A DNA stretch of 23,666 nt from NCBI GenBank assembly GCA_049694275.1, contig JBAVQS010000260.1, positions 1 to 23,666 on the forward strand, given 5' to 3'. Position numbers and translations under genes: made by a program. Shown here piece by piece: positions 15,196-23,020 of the stretch. A model generated the notes under the pieces. It worked only from the letters and a program-made list of their open reading frames with translations, was not told where the DNA came from and searched no databases. The first letter of the stretch is position 1. Every line of letters starts with the position of its first letter. Source of the stretch: JBAVQS01 sp049694275. GTDB taxonomy: Bacteria; Chloroflexota; Anaerolineae; UBA4142; SHND01.

Positions 15196-16855
15196 ACAAG
15201 ATCTCGCCTGAATCGGCGCCGAGCATCTCTGCTCTGAGCAAGGGGAGCGGCGGCGTACCATAAGAGAGAAGCCGGTCGTGAAACGCATGAAGGTCAAAGT
15301 CGGTCCCCTCACGCTTTTTGAGGTCGTCGCGTAGCTTGACGATCATCAGCTTGCCCAGGGTGTAATACAAATAGCCCGGATCGAATGTGCCGCGGAGCGC
15401 CTCCTGCCGTGACGGCGTCTCGCCCATCAGCGCGTTCTCCATGAAAAAGCGCGTCGCTTCGTCCACGCTCATCCCCTGGGTATGCATGCGGATTGAACAG
15501 ATATAGCGGCAATTGCGCACCAGCGCATCCTGGAACTGCGCGAACCGCAGCCGCGGGTTCTGGTCTCCCAACCCGGCATCCAGCATCATCTCTTCGGCAT
15601 AGTGCGCCCAGCCCTCCGAAAACGCATAGGACAGCACCAGAATGAGCGCCTGGCGAAGCCGGCTGTGCAGCCGATAGTTCACGTGCAGGTACTGGATATA
15701 GTGTCCAGGGTAAGCCTCGTGAACGACGAGATTTTGCAAAAAGGAGTGGTTGAAGGAACCGAGCCATTCCTCCTGCTGCTCCGCCGACCAGTTCGGATCA
15801 GGCGGCGTCACATAAAAGTACGCTTCGGTGCCGACCGTCTCGAATGGCCCTGGCGTATCCATCATCGCAAAGGCCCACCGCATATACGTCGGCGTTTCCT
15901 CGACCTGCGCTCGCACCTCGCTCGGGACGCTCACGATGTGGCGATCGATCAGGAACTGGCGAATCGCTTCGAGCAGGTCACGCGTCGCGGGGATGAGCTC
16001 CGCTTTGCTCGGATGATCGCACTGGAGAAGCTGGGCCACCTCTTGCAGGGATAGGGTGGGGTCGATCTGGCGACCCTGTTCCCGCGCGCCGGCCAGGTTG
16101 CGGGCCAGGTCCCGTTCTCCTATCTTCAGCAAGGTTTCGATGGGCAGGTCCACCAGCTCGCCCGCGTGCAGCATCCGCCGGTAATTCTCTACGCCGATTG
16201 CATAGTCCTCATTCGCCGCCGGGAGATACTGCCCTTCCAGTGCCTGGATGAACTGGTCTACCGCCTGGCTGGCCGTCTGCCGCGCGGCTTGCAATTCGTC
16301 CAGCACCGACCCGTCGGCGAGCGACGCAACCGCCTGTAAATCGGTGTCATAAAAAGCGCGCAGCCCCTTGTACATCTGCAGTGAAACTTCGATCAAGGGA
16401 CGGGCGAGATGCGGGGCCAGGTTCTCGCGCGCCGCCGTCAGGATCGCGGGCGTGTTGCGCAGGTACCCGATCACGCCGCGCAGCCGCTCCTGAAGCGGCT
16501 CATAGTTACGGACAAGGAAATTGGAAAACTCGATGGCGCGCAGATACCACATTGGATTCAAGCGAAATCCCCGTTCCGCTTCCCATTGATAGAGCTCGAG
16601 CTCTAGCGCCGCCTCTAACAACCGATAGTCGAACGCCTCCTCGGCGGTCAGTTGGGCCGGATTCAGCGCCGCGAGCGCGCCGGCCTGTGAACGCACCATG
16701 TCCAGTCGCCCGGCGATGGCTGAGGCGCTCAGGTCCGGCTGGCGCGCATCATACTCATGCAGTCCCAGGAAGGACGCCTGGCACGGCCAAAAGTCGAACA
16801 GGCCGGTCAGATAACGGTCAGCCAGTTGTTGAAATGATTTGCTGATGGAATTCAT
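15194..16855 (-). CDS. DUF885 family metallopeptidase-like protein
   Basis: A 553-residue DUF885 protein (predicted zinc carboxypeptidase-like). The key mark is HEAYPGH at residues 379-385, the family's HExxxGH metal-binding and catalytic motif, with a downstream helix (SYAFSEGWAHYAEEMM) supplying the expected acidic and His ligands. N-terminal FWPCQASFLGLHEYD and the PPDPNWSAEQQEEWL region also fit. No signal peptide, so cytoplasmic. It is last of three same-strand genes, 18 nt after the GtrA gene; ATG 16855 has no strong ribosome site and may be reached by coupling. A peptide substrate is likely; no link to the glycan genes ahead is evident. Confidence 0.9.
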   Translation of the reverse strand: MNSISKSFQQLADRYLTGLFDFWPCQASFLGLHEYDARQPDLSASAIAGRLDMVRSQAGALAALNPAQLTAEEAFDYRLLEAALELELYQWEAERGFRLNPMWYLRAIEFSNFLVRNYEPLQERLRGVIGYLRNTPAILTAARENLAPHLARPLIEVSLQMYKGLRAFYDTDLQAVASLADGSVLDELQAARQTASQAVDQFIQALEGQYLPAANEDYAIGVENYRRMLHAGELVDLPIETLLKIGERDLARNLAGAREQGRQIDPTLSLQEVAQLLQCDHPSKAELIPATRDLLEAIRQFLIDRHIVSVPSEVRAQVEETPTYMRWAFAMMDTPGPFETVGTEAYFYVTPPDPNWSAEQQEEWLGSFNHSFLQNLVVHEAYPGHYIQYLHVNYRLHSRLRQALILVLSYAFSEGWAHYAEEMMLDAGLGDQNPRLRFAQFQDALVRNCRYICSIRMHTQGMSVDEATRFFMENALMGETPSRQEALRGTFDPGYLYYTLGKLMIVKLRDDLKKREGTDFDLHAFHDRLLSYGTPPLPLLRAEMLGADSGEIL

Positions 16856-16873
16856 GCTTGGTCCAGTAGGGAC

Positions 16874-17347
16874 TTATTTGATATGCCGGTACGTGGTAAA
16901 GCGGTTGGCGCCGAAATTCCAAAAGAGGACAATGCCAATGGCGCACGCCTTGGCCACGTTGAGCGCAATCCGGTCGTTCGTCGGAAACATCGGCTCAAAG
17001 AGCCAGTTCTTGGCGACAACAAAGACGAATTCGTTGATTGCCAGGCCGACCAGGTTGACGACCAAGAACTGTCCGAACTGTGTATGCACCGCATGTTCTT
17101 GCGATTCCGGAAAGGTCCAGAGGCGATTCCAGGTAAAGTTGGAAACAACCGCGCAGGTAACCGAAATGATATTGGCGAACTCTTCGGGTATGCCGACGAC
17201 ATAGACGAGGATATTCAGCACGGAAAAATCGACCACCGCGCCGATCAGGCCGACGATGGCGAACTTGATAAAGCGCCGCACCTCGGGATGCGCCTGTTTG
17301 AGCGGCGCGGGAGCGAGCGAATTAATCCATTGAAAAAATGCGGTCAA
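16874..17347 (-). CDS. GtrA-like membrane protein
   Basis: A 157-residue GtrA-family protein with four hydrophobic segments (about 29-50, 60-78, 92-112, 124-146), the signature EVRRFIKFAIVGLIGAVVDFSV, and TWNRLWTF after the second segment. GtrA proteins are thought to flip or position lipid-linked sugars for cell-surface glycan modification. The start is TTG 17347, since GGAGGG lies 7 nt upstream; the longer open frame would overlap the preceding gene. It follows the O-antigen-ligase-like gene by 22 nt in the same operon. Confidence 0.88.
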   Translation of the reverse strand: MTAFFQWINSLAPAPLKQAHPEVRRFIKFAIVGLIGAVVDFSVLNILVYVVGIPEEFANIISVTCAVVSNFTWNRLWTFPESQEHAVHTQFGQFLVVNLVGLAINEFVFVVAKNWLFEPMFPTNDRIALNVAKACAIGIVLFWNFGANRFTTYRHIK

Positions 17348-17369
17348 GATAGATCCCTCCAAAAGTGTT

Positions 17370-18821
17370 TCAGGTTGCAGATTCCACATCGCGCGGTTTG
17401 CGCTTGATAGATTCGATCATCCCCAGGGTCAACCCCACCTGCATCTGCATGGAATGAACGAAAAGGTTATCGAACAAGTTATGCACAGATAACGCGACCA
17501 ACACACCGAACGCGCCCGCAGCAATGCCCTGCCACAGGCCGTGTGTCGCGCGCACGGTGCGCCAAGCCAGCCAGAATACAGCGGTCCAGAGGAGGATATA
17601 ACCCGCCATGCCGACGATGCCGCTCTCGGCCAGGATATTGATATAGTAATTGTGCGCATGGCCCAGCGGGTCGTCCCAATGCGGCAGGGAATAGGCCGGA
17701 TAGACGGCCGCATAATTGCCGATCCCAACGCCCAGCCACGGATGGTCCTGGAACATGTCCAGCCCTGCCTGCCAGTGCGCCATTCGCTCGACAATGGCAA
17801 AGTTGGCATCGGTGACCTTGACGCCGCGCACATCCTGCAGGCCGAAATAATCGCTCACACCCGCAAAGCGGGACGTTACCACATCGGGAATCACATTCAA
17901 CTGGCCGAGCAACGCAGTCATTGCAACCAGCACGGCCAGCCCGAGCCCGAACAGAGCGGCGCGTTTCGAGCGAAGCGCCCAGACAAGCCCCAGCGCGGCG
18001 GCCACACCCACCCACGCGCCGCGCGAGAGCGAAAACAACAGGGACGCGAGCATTACGCCGAACGCCAGGACCGCAAGCCCGGCCAGCGCCAGGTTGCCCG
18101 GCGAGAGCAGCTTGCGTCCCAAGGTCATGCTCCCGAGGAAAACGCCAAACGACAGCGGAATAATCAATCCCAGATAACCGGCAAAGGGGTTGGGTTGGTC
18201 AAAAGTACCAAAGGCGCGGGGCGTCCCGTTCAGGACAAACCCCTCCGGCCCGATCCGCAGAAAATACTGATTGACGCCGACCAGGGCCTCTGCCACGCCG
18301 GAAAGGAATATGACCGCCAGCAAAACCTTGACGCGATTCTCCGCCCTGCCGTCCTCGGGTATATCCTGAACCATGAGCCAGTAGGCCAACAGCATCTCGC
18401 CCCATTTGGTCAACTCCTTAACCGCGGCCTGCAGCGATAGCGCGACGGTTGTCGATAGACCGATCGCCAGGAAAAAGAGCAGAAAGGGAATCACCAGCGA
18501 AGCGGGTTTAAGAATAATCGCCCGCTGCGCCACCTGCCGCGCCAGCCACAGCCCAAACGCGACAAGCAGCAGGCCGTCGGCCGCCGTCACATTCGCGCCC
18601 GCGAGCGGAAGTGGGACCAGGGAACCAAAAGGGATTGCAAAAACCAGGAGGTAAAGGGCGAGCCCCGGCCAGCGCAAGAGCGCGAGGGTGGCCAGCCCGC
18701 CGCCAATGACGGCCAGCGCAGTACCGGCGGGCAGAAACACGATGAGGACGGCAAGCAGGAGCAGGGCCAATCCGATCGCCAGCGGGCGACCGCTCCAATG
18801 CCATGCAGGGGCGTGCAGCAT
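17370..18821 (-). CDS. O-antigen ligase/polymerase-like membrane protein (Wzy/WaaL family)
   Basis: A 483-residue polytopic membrane protein with 10-12 hydrophobic stretches. A large periplasmic-type loop contains the family's Wzy_C block: HPWLGVGIGNYAAVYP and GHAHNYYINILAESGIVG. Earlier loops include TFDQPNPFAGYLGLIIPLS and LSRGAWVGV, both typical. Members join or polymerise lipid-linked glycans at the outer face of the membrane. In a Chloroflexota cell, which probably lacks LPS, an exopolysaccharide or glycoprotein glycan is more likely than O-antigen. ATG 18821 has an AGGGG-like site. It heads a short operon with the GtrA-like gene. Confidence 0.88.
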   Translation of the reverse strand: MLHAPAWHWSGRPLAIGLALLLLAVLIVFLPAGTALAVIGGGLATLALLRWPGLALYLLVFAIPFGSLVPLPLAGANVTAADGLLLVAFGLWLARQVAQRAIILKPASLVIPFLLFFLAIGLSTTVALSLQAAVKELTKWGEMLLAYWLMVQDIPEDGRAENRVKVLLAVIFLSGVAEALVGVNQYFLRIGPEGFVLNGTPRAFGTFDQPNPFAGYLGLIIPLSFGVFLGSMTLGRKLLSPGNLALAGLAVLAFGVMLASLLFSLSRGAWVGVAAALGLVWALRSKRAALFGLGLAVLVAMTALLGQLNVIPDVVTSRFAGVSDYFGLQDVRGVKVTDANFAIVERMAHWQAGLDMFQDHPWLGVGIGNYAAVYPAYSLPHWDDPLGHAHNYYINILAESGIVGMAGYILLWTAVFWLAWRTVRATHGLWQGIAAGAFGVLVALSVHNLFDNLFVHSMQMQVGLTLGMIESIKRKPRDVESAT

Positions 18822-18831
18822 AATGCCCCTT

Positions 18832-18860
18832 ATCTTAATGGCGATGCTTTTTTATGGCAA
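18832..18860 (-). promoter_or_regulatory. Possible promoter of the O-antigen-ligase operon
   Basis: On the minus strand TTGCCA (plus 18855-18860), 17 nt and TAAGAT (plus 18832-18837). +1 would fall about four bases before ATG 18821, which conflicts with use of the AGGGG site. Confidence 0.35.
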
Positions 18861-18891
18861 ATAATAACACCAGAGCGAGAACTCTGGTGTT
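18853..18891 (-). terminator. Terminator of the sigma-factor gene
   Basis: A perfect 10-bp inverted repeat (18866-18875 with 18882-18891) with a 6-nt loop follows the sigma stop on the minus strand and runs into TTATTATTTG. Confidence 0.8.
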
Positions 18892-18934
18892 TGCGTTGGT
18901 TGCGCTTGTAATGACGGCTCGATCACCGTAGGCC

Positions 18935-19567
18935 CTATGACCAGGAAACATCCAAAAGCTGGCCAAGCTTTTCCAGTCCCAGACGCGCCCGCGTGTGGAT
19001 GGTGCCCAGCGGTTCGTCAAGCTTGTCCGCAATCTCACGGCGGGTAAGCCCCTCAAAGTAGGCCATTTCCAGCACTCGCTGCTGCGCCGGGGGCAGCCCC
19101 CGTAGGGCAGAGCGAATCTCTTCCGACCGTAACTGCCGGCCCACCGCCTCGCCGACATCCGGCGCGCTCATCTGCGCTTCGATTGCCGGCGCCTGTTGAT
19201 CGTCGTCGAGCGATGGCTCGTCACGACGGCGGCGCAACTGGTCGATAGAAAGATTCCGAACAATGGTAAAGAACCAAGTGCTAAAGCTGCCCCGGGTCGG
19301 TTCAAACTTGGCCGCGTTCTGCCACACCTTCCAAAACGCGTCCTGAATCACCTGTTCGGCCAGGTCGCGGTCCTTCAAGATGCGAAAGGCCAGACCCAGC
19401 GCACGCGAGGCATAACGGTCATACAATTTGGACAGGGCCTCAGGTTTCTGTTTGACGATCTGGGCCAGCAGGGCCTGATCGCTATCCGCGTCTATCTTTG
19501 CCGTCGAACGACGGCGAACCGGAATGATACTGGTTAATCTCGGAGCCAAAGTCATTGGAGCACTCAT
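18935..19567 (-). CDS. ECF-type RNA polymerase sigma factor
   Basis: A 210-residue group IV sigma factor. Region 2 covers about 30-115 with LYDRYASRALGLAFRILKDRDLAEQVIQDAFWKVWQ and the 2.4-like RGSFSTWFFTIVRNLSIDQLRRRR (cited in parts). An acidic linker follows, then region 4 (about 150-205) with LPPAQQRVLEMAYFEGLTRREIADKLDEPLGTIHTR. This resembles SigK-like ECF groups, but no anti-sigma gene is adjacent. ATG 19567 is chosen, with AAAGGAG 8 nt upstream; the GTG one codon earlier is possible. It lies 85 nt downstream of the ABC ATPase on the same strand, last in the cluster headed by the B12-binding MerR protein, and ends at a terminator. A TATAAA and a 14-bp repeat lie in the gap. Confidence 0.93.
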   Translation of the reverse strand: MSAPMTLAPRLTSIIPVRRRSTAKIDADSDQALLAQIVKQKPEALSKLYDRYASRALGLAFRILKDRDLAEQVIQDAFWKVWQNAAKFEPTRGSFSTWFFTIVRNLSIDQLRRRRDEPSLDDDQQAPAIEAQMSAPDVGEAVGRQLRSEEIRSALRGLPPAQQRVLEMAYFEGLTRREIADKLDEPLGTIHTRARLGLEKLGQLLDVSWS

Positions 19568-19592
19568 CACCCCATCTCCTTTATATCCTCGT

Positions 19593-19606
19593 GCACGCCG
19601 CGTCCA
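19593..19606 (-). promoter_or_regulatory. 14-bp element shared with the propeller-gene promoter
   Basis: GCACGCCGCGTCCA is identical to plus 7516-7529. Both copies face the minus strand. Here it lies 7 nt upstream of TATAAA (plus 19580-19585); at the propeller gene it lies 8 nt upstream of TATAGT. It may hold a -35 (TGGAC) or an operator common to both genes. Confidence 0.5.
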
Positions 19607-19652
19607 TCATCAGTCCGCGGCTCGGGGCGCGCACATTTCGGCATTTCACTCT

Positions 19653-20441
19653 TTACATCGAAGGACTGTAGGAAAGAACCAGGCTGTTCGCCGGCGTCAG
19701 AGCCTCGGGCCTGGGCGCGTGCAGTACCCCGCCGGCAAAGGCGTGAATCGCCGCCGGCTCGTCAATGCTCTTTTGCACGCGGCCATCCATCATCTGGACC
19801 ACGCGGTCTGCGTACTGGCACATGCGCAGGTCGTGCGTGACCATGATCCCCGCGCGATTCTGCTCGTGAATCAATTTCGCAAAGGTCTCGACCGCCTGGT
19901 GAGCGCGCTCGGTATCGAGCGACGCCGTCGGCTCGTCCGCCAGAACGACGGCGGGGTTGTGGATGAGCGCCCGCGCAATCGCGACGCGCTGCTGCTGGCC
20001 GCCCGAGAGCTGGCGCGGGAGATTTTTCATGCGATCGTCGAGCCCGAGCCGGCTCAAGAGCTCGCGCGCGCGGTCTTTGCCCGCCCGGTCCAGCCTGCCG
20101 TTGAGCCGCAGCATCAGTTCGACATTCTCCTGCGCCGTCAGATACGGAACCAGGTTGTTGGCCTGAAAGGTAAACCCGATCTTTTCCCGGCGAAACCGCG
20201 CGCGGTCCCCTTCACTCATCTTGCTCAATTCATGCCCATCGATATAAATATGCCCTTCGGTCGGTTTCAACAGCGCGGCCAGCATCGCCAGCAGCGTCGT
20301 CTTGCCCGAGCCGCTCGGACCGACGAGCGCAACAAACTCCCCCGTGTTGATTTGGAGCGAAACGCCGTCGACGGCCGTGATCTTGTTTGCCCCCAGCCCA
20401 TATAATTTGGTGACCTGCTTCGTTTCAAGCGCTATTGTCAT
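19653..20441 (-). CDS. ABC transporter ATP-binding protein (MacB/LolD type)
   Basis: A 262-residue ATPase: Walker A GPSGSGKTT (about 41-49), Q-loop in TFQANNLVPYLT, signature LSGGQQQR, Walker B VVLADEPTASLD and the switch His in VTHDLRMCQYADRVV. The sequence and the FtsX-type partner place it with MacB/LolD proteins, which drive mechanotransmission for efflux or lipoprotein release rather than import. The last 30 residues (after VQKSIDEP) extend beyond the usual end and look disordered. ATG 20441 follows a GGGAG-like site. It lies 63 nt downstream of the FtsX-type permease gene and forms one transporter with it. Confidence 0.95.
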   Translation of the reverse strand: MTIALETKQVTKLYGLGANKITAVDGVSLQINTGEFVALVGPSGSGKTTLLAMLAALLKPTEGHIYIDGHELSKMSEGDRARFRREKIGFTFQANNLVPYLTAQENVELMLRLNGRLDRAGKDRARELLSRLGLDDRMKNLPRQLSGGQQQRVAIARALIHNPAVVLADEPTASLDTERAHQAVETFAKLIHEQNRAGIMVTHDLRMCQYADRVVQMMDGRVQKSIDEPAAIHAFAGGVLHAPRPEALTPANSLVLSYSPSM

Positions 20442-20504
20442 TGTATCCAGACTCCCGATTCATTCTTACTTTGTGTTTTTTTGCAAGCCGTTGCGATGAT
20501 ATTC

Positions 20505-21656
20505 TCAGGCCGATAGTCCCAGCGCGGTGAGCGGCTCGACCCGGACCGCATATTGCACGGACACCATTCCGCCGACCGGTCCGATGAGCATGAGCGAGGC
20601 AACGCTCAGGGCGATGGCATTCGGCGAAAAGATGATCGGGATCGTGGGCGGAAAGCTCAACGAGAGCGCCAGGGTCCCCAGAGTGCCGATCCCGATGCCG
20701 AGGACCGTCGAGGCAATAATCTGCACGACCACGGCGACGGCGATGGCCGGGTTGGTCGCGCCGATGGCCTTGAGCACGCCGATCTGCGGGACCTTTTGCA
20801 GCATCTGAATCTGGAAAAAGCCGCCGATCACGAGCACGCCGATGAGCAGCACAAAAACCTGCTGGGTGTTTAACGTCCCCTGCTGCGCGGTGTAGCCCGG
20901 CGTCGCTTCATACGCGGTCTTGCGGTCGACCACGGTGACATCCTTGACCCCGCTTTCGATGCGCTGTTTCATCCCCGCCAGGTCGGCAGGATTCTCCAAT
21001 TGAACCGCAATGATATTCGATACGAGCTGCGGGTCATTGGGGGTCGCCGCGCCCTTGGGCTTGATCTTGTCAAAGGTGAGCGCCGGCACAATGAGCGAGG
21101 GCTGCAAGAAATTTTGGCGCCCATCGCTGATCCCGACCACGCGGAGATCATAGTATTCATCCTTGGTCCCCTGGATCGCCTTGACCTTGACCGTGTCCCC
21201 AACCTGCAATTTGGTGCGAATCGCGACATTGCGATCGAGAATCGCTTCGTTGGCGCGCATGTCGCCTAGCCCGCGACCGGTCACGACCGGCGGTTCGCCG
21301 GGGTGTCCCGGCTCGACGCCGATGAGCGATACGTTCAGCGTTTTGTTATCGGCCAGCATGATGGCGACATTGGCAAAGCTCACCTGGCCGGCATCCTTCA
21401 CGCCGGCGACCTGGCGAACGTCATGCAACGTCCCCCGGTCCAGGCGGCTCGCCGCCGGCGAAAGGTCCACATTGCTCTTGTAAACCACCAGCTCGGCGTT
21501 CAATTTTTCCAAATATTCGCGATTGCCGTTCCCCAGTCCTTCCGCCAATCCGGCGGTAAAAAGAACGAGCACGGCAATGAGAGCAATCACCATACTGATG
21601 AGCATAAAACGCCCACGATTGCGCCACATCTCTTTGAACGCAAGATAAAATCCCAA
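20505..21656 (-). CDS. FtsX-type ABC permease (MacB/LolC type)
   Basis: A 383-residue permease with the MacB/LolC layout: one N-terminal membrane helix (about 15-37, FMLISMVIALIAVLVLFTAG), a large extracytoplasmic MacB_PCD-like domain (about 40-270), then three C-terminal helices (about 272-375) with the FtsX block LQKVPQIGVLKAIGATNPAI. The start is TTG 21656, because GAGGTG lies 5 nt upstream and overlaps the stop of the MerR gene; this implies translational coupling. The longer open frame would run into MerR. There is no adjacent membrane-fusion (MacA/HlyD) or outer-membrane gene, so the substrate and route are open; coupling to a B12/light regulator is unusual. Confidence 0.93.
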   Translation of the reverse strand: MGFYLAFKEMWRNRGRFMLISMVIALIAVLVLFTAGLAEGLGNGNREYLEKLNAELVVYKSNVDLSPAASRLDRGTLHDVRQVAGVKDAGQVSFANVAIMLADNKTLNVSLIGVEPGHPGEPPVVTGRGLGDMRANEAILDRNVAIRTKLQVGDTVKVKAIQGTKDEYYDLRVVGISDGRQNFLQPSLIVPALTFDKIKPKGAATPNDPQLVSNIIAVQLENPADLAGMKQRIESGVKDVTVVDRKTAYEATPGYTAQQGTLNTQQVFVLLIGVLVIGGFFQIQMLQKVPQIGVLKAIGATNPAIAVAVVVQIIASTVLGIGIGTLGTLALSLSFPPTIPIIFSPNAIALSVASLMLIGPVGGMVSVQYAVRVEPLTALGLSA

Positions 21657-21660
21657 TTTG

Positions 21661-22968
21661 TCACCTCGATGAAAAGTCGGTTTGCGCACTGTGCTGTCCC
21701 GCCGAGACCAACAGGCGCTCGACAAGTGGATTGATCAATCTCACCTGCTCTCGCTCCAAGACCTGGCGGCACCCGCCGACAAAACTCTGCAGGTGATGCT
21801 GGAGCATCCGCGGGTCGACGCCGTGCGCGGTCATCAGGTTTCGAATCCACGCGCCCTGGAGGTCCATCAGCCCAGGCGTCTCGAACGCCAGCGCGCTGGC
21901 CACCGCATCGACCAGGAACAGGGTGGGGTCCACGAGCGAGTGCCGGGGGACAAATTCGCCGGCGCGCTCCAGAACGGCCAATCCGCTCAGGGTCGCATCG
22001 GTCAGCCGCAGGCGCTGGTCTTGCAACGTGAGCGCGGCCTGGAGCACATGCGGCTCCGGTTTCCATTGGCTCACGCGCGTGTCGCTGGTCGCGAGCGCCC
22101 GGACCGCCTCGACCCCATCGTCGCCCAGATAAGCGCCGGGGATGTGCTCGCGCAATATCGGAAGATGGCTGAATAGAACACCGCCAAACACGAGGGTGGC
22201 CGCCGGCCGGTTCGCCTCGTTCCAGAGCGGGATCAGGCTGGCGAGCCCATTCACCGTCGCAATGGTCAACACAATCAACCGGCTTACGTGGGCCCAACGC
22301 GCCAGATCGGCGAGCGGCGTACGCTGTCCGAGATACAGGACCTGCCAACCCTGCCGTTGCGCGAGGAGCGCAAAGAGAAGCAGGCCCAACTCGTGCTGCT
22401 CGGCCGGGGCGCAGGCCGCAACAAGCCGCGGCGCGGTGATGGGGAGCGTCGGTTGACCCTGCACAATGGCAAGGAGGCGCTGGCGGATCAGGTTGCTGGC
22501 GAAATGTTCCTGGCCAATCGTAATTTGATTGTTCATCCAGCGTTGACCGATCTCGGCCATCGTCGGTTGAATCAAGTGAACGGCAATCTGCTCAGGCGAA
22601 AAGAGAGCAAAAGCCTGGTCGAGGAGCTGCTGTGCGCCGATCTGGTCCGAAACGAGCAGGGCATTCAGCAACGCACTCTGGATGGCCACAATCGGCTGCC
22701 CGGCCGTTGTAGACTCAGCGGGCACAGGATGGGTTTGCTGTTCCAGCATGGCGCTCGCCTGCGCCGGCGAAACGCCCGCTTCGACCTGGCGTTTCATCCA
22801 GAGAACATCCGCGATATCCTGCTCATCATAAACACGATAATGATTGCCGGGCACACGCCCCGGCCGCGGCACCCCATAGCGCCGTTCCCAGGCACGTAAG
22901 GTATGGAGTGGCACGCCGGTTCGTTCGGCTACGGCTTTGATGTTGAGTCCGGTAATTGTGTTTTTCAT
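21661..22968 (-). CDS. CarH/LitR-like MerR regulator with cobalamin-binding photoreceptor domain
   Basis: A 435-residue regulator. Residues 8-75 form a MerR winged HTH (IKAVAERTGVPLHTLRAWERRYG, cited in part). Residues 92-170 look like the helical cap of a B12 protein and hold the W-x9-E-H motif (Trp144, Glu154, His155). Residues 180-290 form a Rossmann-type B12 domain with Glu190-x-His192-x-x-Gly195, the lower cobalt ligand. Both motifs define adenosylcobalamin photoreceptors such as CarH, in which dark tetramers repress and light breaks the Co-C bond. CarH is about 285 residues; here about 145 more follow, helical and without a recognised domain. ATG 22968 is chosen from the promoter, which gives a leaderless mRNA. 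It heads a cluster with an ABC exporter and an ECF sigma factor. Confidence 0.9.
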   Translation of the reverse strand: MKNTITGLNIKAVAERTGVPLHTLRAWERRYGVPRPGRVPGNHYRVYDEQDIADVLWMKRQVEAGVSPAQASAMLEQQTHPVPAESTTAGQPIVAIQSALLNALLVSDQIGAQQLLDQAFALFSPEQIAVHLIQPTMAEIGQRWMNNQITIGQEHFASNLIRQRLLAIVQGQPTLPITAPRLVAACAPAEQHELGLLLFALLAQRQGWQVLYLGQRTPLADLARWAHVSRLIVLTIATVNGLASLIPLWNEANRPAATLVFGGVLFSHLPILREHIPGAYLGDDGVEAVRALATSDTRVSQWKPEPHVLQAALTLQDQRLRLTDATLSGLAVLERAGEFVPRHSLVDPTLFLVDAVASALAFETPGLMDLQGAWIRNLMTAHGVDPRMLQHHLQSFVGGCRQVLEREQVRLINPLVERLLVSAGQHSAQTDFSSR

Positions 22969-22972
22969 TGGC

Positions 22973-23020
22973 AACATTATACAACAAGATTTTTTTCTTG
23001 TCAATAGTTTGTATAATGTT
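22973..23020. promoter_or_regulatory. 12-bp inverted repeat containing outward TATAAT elements
   Basis: AACATTATACAA (22973-22984) is the exact reverse complement of TTGTATAATGTT (23009-23020). Each arm holds a TATAAT, one facing the MerR gene and one facing the lipoprotein gene. Within and beyond, TTGTCAATAG (22998-23007) and TTGTTCAATAG (23020-23030) form a direct repeat 23 bp apart. The plus-facing TATAAT has only a weak -35. Confidence 0.6.
22976..23004 (-). promoter_or_regulatory. Perfect consensus promoter of the MerR/B12 gene, leaderless
   Basis: On the minus strand TTGACA (plus 22999-23004), a 17-nt spacer and TATAAT (plus 22976-22981) match both consensus hexamers fully. +1 falls at 22968-22969, at the ATG. 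The spacer carries the palindrome ACAAGA-N6-TCTTGT, a likely self-binding operator. Confidence 0.9.

Noticed and set aside
17541..18440. Plus-strand open frame of about 300 residues antisense to the O-antigen-ligase-like gene
   Set aside because: Composition is Gln/Arg/His-rich with no domain, while the minus strand has a clear Wzy_C membrane protein.
19524..20405. Plus-strand open frame of about 290 residues antisense to the ABC ATPase
   Set aside because: The minus strand carries Walker A, signature and Walker B; the plus frame has no recognisable feature.
21657..21725. N-terminal extension of the FtsX permease into the MerR gene
   Set aside because: A ribosome site at the right distance supports TTG 21656, and the extension would overlap MerR coding sequence with no membrane or domain content.
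22969..23004. Longer MerR start at TTG 23002-23004
   Set aside because: That TTG is part of the -35 hexamer TTGACA of the gene's own consensus promoter, so it cannot be in the transcript.
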